Position numbers and translations under genes: made by a program. Shown here piece by piece: positions 56,480 to 64,000 of a stretch of DNA of 64,000 nt; position 1 is the first letter of the stretch; every line of letters begins with the position of its first letter. The notes beneath the pieces are model-generated. The model was not told the origin of the DNA. It was given only the letters and a program-made list of their open reading frames with translations, and ran no database searches. The stretch spans positions 62,001 to 126,000 of the forward strand of contig CALKJI010000010.1 in NCBI GenBank assembly GCA_937995655.1, in the 5' to 3' direction. Source of the stretch: an uncultured Pseudothermotoga sp. (lineage in GTDB: Bacteria > Thermotogota > Thermotogae > Thermotogales > DSM-5069).

Positions 56480-57454
56480 ATGGATCATTTTGCACGCTAT
56501 GTGTTGAGAAGAATCTTATCTGCAGTGATCTTGGTTTTCTTAGTCTTGACCTTGAATTTTTTTATCATACACCTTGCGCCTGGTGATCCTGTAACAATAA
56601 TGGTAGGGCTTGAGAATCCATCCAAGCAGATGATAGAAGCCCTCAAGAAAAGGTATGGGCTCGATCAACCAATTATCGTTCAATATTTAAGATATATCGG
56701 GAATTTACTAAGGGGAGATTTCGGTTACTCTTACGTGTATGATCAACCAAGTTGGAAATTGATACAACAAAGGATTGGTCCAACTCTTATACTGACTGTA
56801 ACGAGCAGCGTAGTTGCCTTTCTTATAGGTACTTATCTTGCGATATTTGTAAGTAAATCCTACAAATTACGCAACGATACGATTGTTTCAATCATTTCTT
56901 ATGTGTTGTATGCAACGCCATCTTTTTGGCTTGGTTTAATCATGATTCTTGTTTTTTCGTCAAAACTCAGATGGTTTCCCACTTCGGGCATGTTCAATCT
57001 AAGAGAATCCTACGAAGGTTTACGCAAGTTCTTTGATTTGTTGCATCATATGATCTTGCCTGCTACGACTCTGATATTGGTACAGATGCCAGTTTTCTAC
57101 AGGGTAACCAGAGCGAGCATAATTCAAAATTACAAACAAGACTACGTAACTACACTGACGGCTGTAGGTGTGCCTAGAGAAAGGTTATTTCGCAAGTATG
57201 TGATTAGGAATGCCATCATTCCTTCCCTCACAGTCTTTGGTATAACCATGGGCTTTTCTGTCACCGGTGCAACGATAATTGAAACGGTCTTTGCATGGCC
57301 AGGGATGGGAAGGTTGCTTTTAGATGCTATATACAGAAGGGATTATCAGTTGATTCTTGGTATCTATTTCCTGATGGCCGTTTTCATAAGTATTGCCATG
57401 ATAGTGACGGATTTGGTTATTGCTTTCGTTGACCCAAGAATTAGGTTAACTTAG
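56480..57454 (+). CDS. peptide ABC transporter permease, DppB type
   Basis: A 324-residue permease with six helices, opening YVLRRILSAVILVFLV, then the HLAPGDPVTIMVGLENP loop, and the EAA loop around TLTAVGVPRERLFRKYVIRN that contacts the ATPases. It pairs with the following permease to form the membrane pore. GGAGAG precedes the ATG by a normal distance. It is the first gene after the palindrome hairpin. Confidence 0.93.
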   Translation: MDHFARYVLRRILSAVILVFLVLTLNFFIIHLAPGDPVTIMVGLENPSKQMIEALKKRYGLDQPIIVQYLRYIGNLLRGDFGYSYVYDQPSWKLIQQRIGPTLILTVTSSVVAFLIGTYLAIFVSKSYKLRNDTIVSIISYVLYATPSFWLGLIMILVFSSKLRWFPTSGMFNLRESYEGLRKFFDLLHHMILPATTLILVQMPVFYRVTRASIIQNYKQDYVTTLTAVGVPRERLFRKYVIRNAIIPSLTVFGITMGFSVTGATIIETVFAWPGMGRLLLDAIYRRDYQLILGIYFLMAVFISIAMIVTDLVIAFVDPRIRLT

Positions 57455-57464
57455 AGGTGATCTT

Positions 57465-58310
57465 GTGAGTAAGTTCAGGGGATTTTTAAAAAGGTATCTC
57501 TCAAACAGGTATGGATTCGTTGGATTAATCATTTTTTTGGTAATGGTTTTTTTGGCAGTCTTTGCCCCGCAGATAGCTCCTTACAGGCCAGGTGAAATGA
57601 AAAGAGATGTTCTTGTTGAGCCAAATTTTTCACATTTGTTTGGTACAGATCATCTTGGTAGAGATGTTTTTAGTCGTGTTGTATTTGGTACAAGAACATC
57701 ACTCCTTGTGGGCTTTGTTGCTGCTGGCCTGTCAGCGTTGATAGGCACTTTGATTGGAACGATGTCTGGTTACTACGGAGGGCTTGTCGACGAGGTGGTG
57801 AGCAAGATAATCGATACCTTTTTGATGATACCAGTTTTCTTTCTCATACTCATTATTGTGGCTATATTCGGTAGAAATTTGTTCTACATAATGCTTGTCA
57901 TAGGTTTAACAACTTGGCCTTCGAATGCAAGGATCATGCGGGCGCAAACTTTGAGTATAAAAGAGCGAGCATTTGTTAAAATAGCACGTTCCAATGGTGA
58001 GAGGACACCGAGGATAATATTCACTCATATAATTCCGAATGGCATGTATCCTGTCATTGCAAATAGTGCTTTGCAAATAGGTGGTGCAATCCTCACAGAA
58101 GCAGCTCTCAGTTTTCTTGGGCTTGGGGACCCAAATGTTGTGAGTTGGGGCAAAATGATAAGTGAAGGTAAGTCGTACATGACCTTTGCTTGGTGGATCA
58201 TAGTTTTCCCAGGTATTTTCACAGTTCTCACCGTCATAGGATTTTCTTTCATAGGAGATGGCTTACAGCAGGCTTTGTATCCAGCAATTGGTGAGGTGAA
58301 TAATGAATGA
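57465..58310 (+). CDS. peptide ABC transporter permease, DppC type
   Basis: A 281-residue second permease with an N-terminal extra helix, HLFGTDHLGRDVFSRVVFGT, and the EAA loop KIARSNGERTPRIIFTHIIPN. The end LSFLGLGDPNVVSWGKMIS with FIGDGLQQALYP is family-typical. GTG start. It overlaps the first ATPase gene by 4 bp. Confidence 0.94.
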   Translation: MSKFRGFLKRYLSNRYGFVGLIIFLVMVFLAVFAPQIAPYRPGEMKRDVLVEPNFSHLFGTDHLGRDVFSRVVFGTRTSLLVGFVAAGLSALIGTLIGTMSGYYGGLVDEVVSKIIDTFLMIPVFFLILIIVAIFGRNLFYIMLVIGLTTWPSNARIMRAQTLSIKERAFVKIARSNGERTPRIIFTHIIPNGMYPVIANSALQIGGAILTEAALSFLGLGDPNVVSWGKMISEGKSYMTFAWWIIVFPGIFTVLTVIGFSFIGDGLQQALYPAIGEVNNE

Positions 58311-59284
58311 ACGTCCTGCATATAAGGGATTTGACAGTTAGATACAGCGTTGGCAAAAAGCAGATACGTGCCGTTGAAGATCTGAATCTTTCTGTCAAAA
58401 AGGGAAGGTTTGTTGGTGTTGTCGGAGAGTCCGGTTCTGGCAAGAGCACGCTGGCACACACCATAATGAGACTTCTACCGAAGAACGCAGGAATAATCAA
58501 AGGAAAGATAGAGTTGTTTGGTCAGGATATTATATCGATGAGTGACGATGAGCTCGCAAAGATAAGATGGAAGGAATTTTCGATGGTTTTTCAGCGTTCA
58601 ATGAATGCCCTAAGCCCAGTTCACAAGGTAGGAGTTCAGATGTCTGAGGCACTTACAATTCATGACCCGCAGATGAATGAAGAAAAAATCAGAGAAAGGC
58701 TTGAATCGCTTCTAAGTATGGTGAATTTGCCTGTCAGGGTTCTTGATTGTTACCCGCATCAGCTCTCGGGAGGTATGATGCAAAGAGTTATGATTGCCCT
58801 GGCCCTTGTGAATTCACCAAAGTTCGTGATCTTAGATGAGGCAACTACGGCACTTGACGTGGTAACTCAAGGACAGATAATAGAAGAACTCAAAATCTTG
58901 ATCCAAAAGTTCTCCCTGACCGGTATGGTTATAAGCCATGATCTGGGTGTTGTGGCTGAACTTTGTGATGACCTAGCTGTTATGTACGCTGGGAGGCTCA
59001 TGGAATATGGAAACAAAGATGAGGTAATTAACAAACCTCTACATCCCTATACAAGGGCACTTGTCTCATCGCTGCCAGAACTCAGCGAAAGGGGAGGACG
59101 TCTGTACAGCATACCAGGAAACCTGCCGGATCTTTCTTGCGAAATCAATGGTTGTGTATTTGCAAATAGATGTCAATTTGCATCTGATGAATGTTTTAAA
59201 ATGACACCTCTTACTGTTGGATTTGAAAACCGTTATGTAAGTTGTTTGAAGGTGGGGAATGAGTCATGCAAATCTTGCAGGTAA
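58307..59284 (+). CDS. peptide ABC transporter ATP-binding protein, DppD type
   Basis: A 325-residue ATPase: Walker A GESGSGKST, signature LSGGMMQRVMIAL, Walker B FVILDEATTALD, and the oligopeptide C-terminal domain with a cysteine cluster from CEINGCVFANRCQFASDEC, which in such ATPases can bind an iron-sulfur cluster. It overlaps both neighbours. It forms a heterodimer with the next ATPase. Confidence 0.94.
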   Translation: MNVLHIRDLTVRYSVGKKQIRAVEDLNLSVKKGRFVGVVGESGSGKSTLAHTIMRLLPKNAGIIKGKIELFGQDIISMSDDELAKIRWKEFSMVFQRSMNALSPVHKVGVQMSEALTIHDPQMNEEKIRERLESLLSMVNLPVRVLDCYPHQLSGGMMQRVMIALALVNSPKFVILDEATTALDVVTQGQIIEELKILIQKFSLTGMVISHDLGVVAELCDDLAVMYAGRLMEYGNKDEVINKPLHPYTRALVSSLPELSERGGRLYSIPGNLPDLSCEINGCVFANRCQFASDECFKMTPLTVGFENRYVSCLKVGNESCKSCR

Positions 59285-60210
59285 AGAATTTGAGGAAGTA
59301 TTTTACCGTAGGTATGCTGAAAAAATATACCATAAAAGCTCTAGATGATGTCAGTTTCGACATAAACCAAGGGGAGATCTTTGCTGTGCTTGGTGAAAGC
59401 GGCTGTGGTAAATCAACACTGGGTTTGGTACTGAGTAGAATTGAAAAAGAAACTGCCGGTGAAATTTTCTTCAAGGAAAGGAAGATCAGTGGTTCAACCA
59501 AGTTGGATTTTGATACAAGAAGGCAGATTCAAATAATATTCCAGAATCCCTATGAATCCTTCGATCAAAGGCTTTGTATCTACGATTCTCTCGTCATACC
59601 CTTGAGGATAAACAAAATTGGTGATAGTGATTCTCAAAGAAAGGAAATAATGAAGACTTTCTTACATCGAGCCGGTCTTGAGCCCGCAGAATCTTTTTTT
59701 AACCGTTTTCCTCATGAACTTTCTGGAGGACAATTACAAAGAATATCACTTTTGAGAGCGATGATGCTCAATCCGTCTTTTCTAATAGCCGATGAATGCG
59801 TCTCTATGCTTGATCTTTCTGTGAGGGCAAGTGTGATAAACTTGATGCTCGATTTGATTGAATCAGAGAAGACGACGGTAATGTTCATAACCCATGACAT
59901 CTCCTTGGCAAAGTATGTGAGCGACCAAATCGCTGTACTGTATTTGGGAAAGATCGTAGAGATGGGTAGATCAGTTGATGTTGTACAAAGACCACTCCAT
60001 CCTTATACAAAGGTTTTGATAAGCTATACTCCTTCGATCTTTGAGAAGAAAAACAAAATCAAACCTAAAGAACTCATGAGCCTTTTCCAGCCAGAGGTTG
60101 GCTGTAATTTTGTCAATAGATGTCCATATAGTGACGATAAATGTCAACAAGAAAGGCCTCAACTACGTGAATTGGAACCGGGGCATTGGGTTAGTTGTCA
60201 TAAGGTGTGA
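59266..60210 (+). CDS. peptide ABC transporter ATP-binding protein, DppF type
   Basis: A 314-residue ATPase: Walker A GESGCGKST, signature LSGGQLQRISLL, Walker B FLIADECVSMLDLS, H-loop ITHDIS. The C-terminal part has CNFVNRCPYSDDKC and a late cysteine. One oddity: Walker B reads ADEC, where most have ADEP. It overlaps the preceding ATPase by 19 bp and is 13 bp from the carboxypeptidase gene. Confidence 0.94.
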   Translation: MQILQVKNLRKYFTVGMLKKYTIKALDDVSFDINQGEIFAVLGESGCGKSTLGLVLSRIEKETAGEIFFKERKISGSTKLDFDTRRQIQIIFQNPYESFDQRLCIYDSLVIPLRINKIGDSDSQRKEIMKTFLHRAGLEPAESFFNRFPHELSGGQLQRISLLRAMMLNPSFLIADECVSMLDLSVRASVINLMLDLIESEKTTVMFITHDISLAKYVSDQIAVLYLGKIVEMGRSVDVVQRPLHPYTKVLISYTPSIFEKKNKIKPKELMSLFQPEVGCNFVNRCPYSDDKCQQERPQLRELEPGHWVSCHKV

Positions 60211-60223
60211 GGAGGGAGAAAAA

Positions 60224-61585
60224 ATGAGTATCATCGAGCAGGTAATTCAACAAGTGCCAGATTATCGACATTTCATGACAGTCGAGGAATTGAATACATC
60301 TTCGAAGAGATTGAAGGAACAATTTCCACAAAGTGTCGATCTTTTTGAGGTAGGTAGATCAACTGGTGGAGAACCAATTCTTTGTCTGAAGATTGGTGAG
60401 GGTAAAAAGTCTGCGCTGCTGTATGGCTTTCCACATCCCAATGAACCGGTTGGAAGTGTAATGCTCGATTATCTTTCTTGGAGGTTGGCCGAGAGTAAGG
60501 AACTTAGAGAAATCTTTGATTTCACATGGTATATCGTGAAGGTTGCCGATGTAGATGGGGCAAAACTGAACGAAGGTTGGTTTAAGAAACCTTATTCCTT
60601 CAGACAATATGTCTACAATTACTACAGACCAGCTGGAAATGAACAAGTAGAATGGTCTTTCCCAATAGAGTACAAAACTTTGAAATTTGACAAACCAGCA
60701 CCGGAAACCCAAGCGCTCATGAACATTATAGAACAAAGGCCGCCCTCATTTATATACAGCTTGCACAATGCGGGGTTTGGCGGTGTCTATTATTACATAA
60801 GTGAGGACGCACCTTTGCTGTATCCAATCTTCGAGAAGGCTGCCAAGGACCGGAATGTACCACTCTCGCTTGGTGAGCCGGAGATTCCCTATATGAAGCA
60901 ATTTCATCGAGCAGTGTTCTTGATGCCTACCACGGTAGATGCCTACGATTATTACCAAAAGTATGCAGATGTTGATCCTGCGACAATCATCATGAACGGT
61001 GATAGCAGCATTGGCTATGCAAAACGTTTCAACAAAGATGTCTTTGAGCTTGTCTGTGAGGTGCCATACTACTACGATGAGCGAGTGGAAAATACCAGAT
61101 CGACGAAGATAAGTAGAAGGAAATTAGTTCTTGAAGAAATCGAGTCGAGCAAAACTGACATGGAAGATCTCATGTCAATTTATGAAAAGCTAAAGAATAA
61201 AATCGATACTCATACCAAATTTCAAGATGCCCTTGAATATTTCATGGAATCCTTCAAGAAATCTTACTATGCAACACTTCGTTGGGCTCAAACCGCGGAG
61301 GAACTCGAAAGAAATGCTACCGTAGCAGAGAAATTTGACAATCAAATAAGCAGTAAATCCTATTCTTTGTTCAAATGGGGAATGATGTACAGACTCATAA
61401 AATCTCAGAGAAACAAAGATCGAATACTTTTAAAGACTGCAAAACAAATCAAGCAAATCATTGATTCACGTATTGAAATGCTACAGAAAAGGACGAAATT
61501 CAACGTAATCCCCGTCAAAAAATTGGTCCAAATTCAACTTACAGCTGGCCTCTACTCATCCTTATACACCTCCCTCAAGAAATGA
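60224..61585 (+). CDS. M14 family zinc carboxypeptidase-like protein
   Basis: A 453-residue protein. Zinc motif HPNEPVGS (HxxE) lies near residue 70, the third ligand is probably in YSLHNAGFGG, and the catalytic glutamate in ELVCEVPYYYD, so the M14 active site appears complete. The C-terminal 150 residues are helical. No signal peptide, so it acts in the cytosol on imported peptides. ATG 60224 follows GGAGGGAG. It closes the transporter operon. Confidence 0.87.
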   Translation: MSIIEQVIQQVPDYRHFMTVEELNTSSKRLKEQFPQSVDLFEVGRSTGGEPILCLKIGEGKKSALLYGFPHPNEPVGSVMLDYLSWRLAESKELREIFDFTWYIVKVADVDGAKLNEGWFKKPYSFRQYVYNYYRPAGNEQVEWSFPIEYKTLKFDKPAPETQALMNIIEQRPPSFIYSLHNAGFGGVYYYISEDAPLLYPIFEKAAKDRNVPLSLGEPEIPYMKQFHRAVFLMPTTVDAYDYYQKYADVDPATIIMNGDSSIGYAKRFNKDVFELVCEVPYYYDERVENTRSTKISRRKLVLEEIESSKTDMEDLMSIYEKLKNKIDTHTKFQDALEYFMESFKKSYYATLRWAQTAEELERNATVAEKFDNQISSKSYSLFKWGMMYRLIKSQRNKDRILLKTAKQIKQIIDSRIEMLQKRTKFNVIPVKKLVQIQLTAGLYSSLYTSLKK

Positions 61586-61589
61586 AACA

Positions 61590-61620
61590 GGCAGCGCCCT
61601 TGCGCTGCCATCCTTCTCTT
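61590..61620 (+). terminator. terminator after the peptide operon
   Basis: GGCAGCGC and GCGCTGCC pair around CCTT, followed by ATCCTTCTCTT. The T tract is poor, but the position directly after the last gene fits. Confidence 0.65.
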
Positions 61621-61664
61621 GTGCCACTCCTTGAGCGGCTCATTTGAAAGTTCAAACATACTTG

Positions 61665-61693
61665 TTGACAGTATACTACCTATAGTGTAGTAT
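61665..61693 (+). promoter_or_regulatory. nrdD promoter
   Basis: TTGACA and TAGTAT lie 17 bp apart; the first NrdR-like box fills the spacer. Confidence 0.75.
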
Positions 61694-61718
61694 TAATATT
61701 GTACACTGTATATAGTAT
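61673..61718. promoter_or_regulatory. pair of NrdR-like boxes at nrdD
   Basis: ATACTACCTATAGTGT (61673-61688) and ACACTGTATATAGTAT (61703-61718) match the NrdR consensus with 3 and 2 mismatches. The starts are 30 bp apart, the same as at nrdJ. One box lies over the promoter and the other just after it. Confidence 0.75.
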
Positions 61719-61736
61719 ATAGCTGGGGGTGTAGAG

Positions 61737-63524
61737 ATGTCTCTTGATATTCTCAATGCAATAGATAAATATCTTTCTTTAAAAGATTGGCGTGTGAGAG
61801 AGAACAGTAATATGAACTACTCTCTTCAAGGCATGAATAATCATATAGTTTCCATGGCAACGACATCCTATTGGCTGGAAAAAATTTACCCCCATGAGAT
61901 ACGTCAGGCTCATTTACAGGGTGATTTTCATATTCACGATCTAAATCTTCTAGCTCCCTATTGTTGTGGGTGGGACCTAAGAGATCTCCTGAAACGAGGA
62001 TTTGGTGGTGTTGAACAAAAGATTGAGAGCAAACCCGCGAAACATTTCAGGGTTGCCTTGATGCAAATAGTTAATTTCTTCTATACGCTTCAAGGTGAAG
62101 CAGCAGGCGCTCAGGCGTTCTCCAATTTTGATACCTTTCTTGCTCCATTCATAGCCTATGATAAATTGTCTTATTCTGATGTAGTGCAGTGTATGCAAGA
62201 ATTTGTTTTCAATCTGAATGTTCCCACAAGGGTTGGCTTTCAGACTCCCTTCGTGAATATAACCATGGATGTCATGGTACCTGAATATCTGGCGCACGAG
62301 CCAGTGATTGTAGGGGGCGAGTATCGATCCAGATCTTACGGGGAATTTCAGAGAGAGATGGATATGCTCAACAAAGCTTTTTGTGAAGTTATGCTTCAGG
62401 GTGACGCTAAAGGAAGAATCTTCAGTTTTCCCATACCAACTTACAATATTGCCAACAATTTCCCGTGGAATAGTGAAGTCGCTGAGATGATTTTGAAGAT
62501 GACTTCAAAGTATGGTGTTCCCTATTTTGCAAATTTCATAAGTTCTGGGTTATCACCAGAAGATGTCAGGAGTATGTGCTGTAGGCTCAGACTTGATAAT
62601 CGAGAACTGCGTAAAAGAGGAGGAGGACTCTTTGGTGCAAATCCTATGACAGGTTCTATAGGTGTTGTTACCATCAATATGCCAAGATTGGGCTATCTTT
62701 CACGTTCAGAAGACGAGTTTTTCGAAAGATTGTCAAAGATTATGGATATGGCAAAAGAAAGTCTTGTGATCAAGCGAAGGGTCATTGAAGAACTGACTGA
62801 AACTGGATTATACCCATATTCAAAAGTTTGCCTAAGAACAATCAAAGAATCTTTTGGACAGTACTGGTACAATCACTTCAGCACAATTGGTTTAGTGGGT
62901 ATGCACGAAGCTCTTGTAAATCTCTTTGGGAAAGGTATTGAAACCGATGAAGGAAGAACCTTCGCCATCAAAGTACTCGATTTCATGAGAAATAAGTTGA
63001 TCGATTATCAGAAACAGACAAACAATTTATTCAACTTGGAGGCAACACCAGCAGAGGGTACATCTTACAGACTCGCAAAGATTGATAAAGAATCTTTCAA
63101 AGACATATATACCAGTGGTGATAGTGAACCTTTCTATACCAATTCAACCCAACTTCCAGTAGGTCAATATACTGATCTTTTCAAAGCCCTCGAAATGCAG
63201 GAAGAACTGCAAATCAGATACACCGGTGGTACGGTTTTCCACATCTATTTGGGTGAGAAAGTTGAGGATACAGAGCCTTTGGCACTTTTGATAAAGAGAA
63301 TCTTTGAAAATTATCGTCTGCCCTATATCACGATTACTCCAACTTTTAGCATATGTCAGGACCATGGATACATACCGGGTGAAGAATATACCTGTCCAAT
63401 ATGTAGTCAAACCACAGAAGTTTGGAGCAGAGTTGTCGGTTTCTATAGACCTGTTCAAAATTGGAACCCTGGTAAACAAGAGGAATTCAAACTTAGAAAG
63501 ACTTATTTGCCTTTTGCCGAGTGA
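61737..63524 (+). CDS. nrdD: anaerobic (class III) ribonucleoside-triphosphate reductase
   Basis: A 595-residue glycyl-radical enzyme. It opens with SNMNYSLQGMNNHIV, has GDFHIHDLNLLAPYCCGWDL, and ends with the zinc region YTCPICSQTTEVWSRVVGFYR (split here as YTCPIC and WSRVVGFYRPV), where the glycine in RVVGF carries the radical. It makes dNTPs without oxygen using formate or a thiol. GGGGGTG precedes the ATG. It is followed 5 bp later by its activase gene, and is controlled by NrdR-like boxes. Confidence 0.95.
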   Translation: MSLDILNAIDKYLSLKDWRVRENSNMNYSLQGMNNHIVSMATTSYWLEKIYPHEIRQAHLQGDFHIHDLNLLAPYCCGWDLRDLLKRGFGGVEQKIESKPAKHFRVALMQIVNFFYTLQGEAAGAQAFSNFDTFLAPFIAYDKLSYSDVVQCMQEFVFNLNVPTRVGFQTPFVNITMDVMVPEYLAHEPVIVGGEYRSRSYGEFQREMDMLNKAFCEVMLQGDAKGRIFSFPIPTYNIANNFPWNSEVAEMILKMTSKYGVPYFANFISSGLSPEDVRSMCCRLRLDNRELRKRGGGLFGANPMTGSIGVVTINMPRLGYLSRSEDEFFERLSKIMDMAKESLVIKRRVIEELTETGLYPYSKVCLRTIKESFGQYWYNHFSTIGLVGMHEALVNLFGKGIETDEGRTFAIKVLDFMRNKLIDYQKQTNNLFNLEATPAEGTSYRLAKIDKESFKDIYTSGDSEPFYTNSTQLPVGQYTDLFKALEMQEELQIRYTGGTVFHIYLGEKVEDTEPLALLIKRIFENYRLPYITITPTFSICQDHGYIPGEEYTCPICSQTTEVWSRVVGFYRPVQNWNPGKQEEFKLRKTYLPFAE

Positions 63525-63529
63525 TTCTT

Positions 63530-64000
63530 GTGCGTTTCCTTCAAGGATGGACAAAGGTCAGCCTGTTAGATTATCCGGGTTATATTTGTTCTGTTGTGTT
63601 TATAGCAGGATGTAATCTCAGATGTCCTTACTGTCATAACAGAGAATTACTCAACAAGGATATGTGTCGCTATAGGTTTGACTGGGAAGAGATCTTACAA
63701 TGGTTACTGAGAAATCGACAAATGATAGATGGTGTCTGCTTTACCGGTGGTGAGCCAACTCTTTATGAACATCTTGAATCGATGATTTACGACGTTAAAG
63801 AACTCAATTTGAAAGTGAAGCTTGATACAAACGGTACAGAGTCGTACGTACTGAAAAGATTGCTCCAGTTACAACTACTTGATTATGTAGCAATGGACAT
63901 AAAGGCTCCATTGAATCGGTATGCACAAATTTGCAGAGCCCATGTGAATCTGGACAGTATACGAGAATCGGTTGAGCTAATAAAGTTATATGCACCAAAT
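63530..64000 (+). CDS. nrdG: anaerobic ribonucleotide reductase activating protein, 5' part
   Basis: The frame runs off the window end; 157 codons are visible. It has the radical SAM cluster motif CNLRCPYC and CFTGGEPTLY, with the opening FLQGWTKVSLLDYPG, typical of NrdG/pyruvate formate-lyase activase-like proteins. It generates the glycyl radical on NrdD with SAM and a 4Fe-4S cluster. GTG 63530 has GAGTGA 5 bp upstream; GTG 63521, in frame, would overlap the nrdD stop but lacks a site. Confidence 0.92.
   Translation, partial: MRFLQGWTKVSLLDYPGYICSVVFIAGCNLRCPYCHNRELLNKDMCRYRFDWEEILQWLLRNRQMIDGVCFTGGEPTLYEHLESMIYDVKELNLKVKLDTNGTESYVLKRLLQLQLLDYVAMDIKAPLNRYAQICRAHVNLDSIRESVELIKLYAPN

Overview
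The window looks like a chromosomal segment of a thermophilic Thermotogales bacterium, most like Thermotoga or Pseudothermotoga; the species cannot be read from the sequence alone. Reasons: a fused aspartate carbamoyltransferase (pyrB-pyrI), a two-gene glycine decarboxylase (gcvPA/gcvPB), a B12-dependent class II ribonucleotide reductase next to Rex, a TM1570-type RNA methyltransferase between trmD and rplS, GG(A)GG-type ribosome binding sites on nearly every gene, frequent GTG and TTG starts, and dense operons with 4-bp overlaps. No prophage, complete IS element, CRISPR array or rRNA operon is visible; this is mostly core chromosome.

Layout. 1-4.7 kb: DUF1015 protein (cut by the window edge), then a YugP-type protease, LacI regulator, EamA transporter, nitroreductase and pseudouridine-phosphate glycosidase. 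4.6-8.4 kb (minus): pfkA-pyk-GGDEF, a glycolytic operon with a diguanylate cyclase. 8.5-13 kb: a DUF2007 protein followed by gcvT-gcvH-gcvPA-gcvPB and a terminator. 13-20.5 kb: propeller lipoprotein, HAD phosphatase, DUF4234 membrane protein, 5'-nucleotidase-like protein, phosphoesterase, pyrBI behind a leader with an attenuator, SDR, M19 dipeptidase. 21-28.6 kb: S9 peptidase, then ffh-rpsP-khpA-rimM-trmD-TM1570 type-rplS-lepB, upp. 28.7-35 kb: clostripain-like peptidase with a split signal peptide, dinB, tRNA-fMet and tRNA-Leu, nrdJ, rex. 35-43 kb: alcohol dehydrogenase and PfkB kinase; a MoaD-like/E1-like pair; plsC, BFN nuclease, prenyl synthase, a lipase-fold protein lacking its serine, a TPR protein. 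43-49.3 kb: mreC-like/mreB, flippase-like membrane protein, small membrane protein, YitT protein, groES-groEL with CIRCE. 49.3-50.3 kb: a decayed gene and a large SRP RNA. 50.4-52.3 kb: MarR regulator with an epimerase, and mgsA. 52.5-61.6 kb: a peptide or amide utilisation operon (two amidohydrolases, five-part ABC importer, M14 carboxypeptidase). 61.7-64 kb: nrdD-nrdG, cut by the window edge.

How it fits together. Two different ribonucleotide reductases (nrdJ and nrdDG) each sit behind a pair of NrdR-box-like sites with the same 30-bp period, so both are probably held by NrdR. At nrdJ a hairpin just after the promoter would form only in read-through RNA from rex and would hide the nrdJ ribosome binding site. 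The SRP pathway is represented by Ffh, SRP RNA and LepB. The pyrBI leader carries a 44-codon open frame running into the terminator, much like the E. coli pyrBI attenuator. The most novel-looking items are the nrdJ leader, the pyrBI leader, the stand-alone MoaD-like/E1-like pair, the serine-less lipase-fold protein, and the tandem-amidohydrolase peptide cluster.
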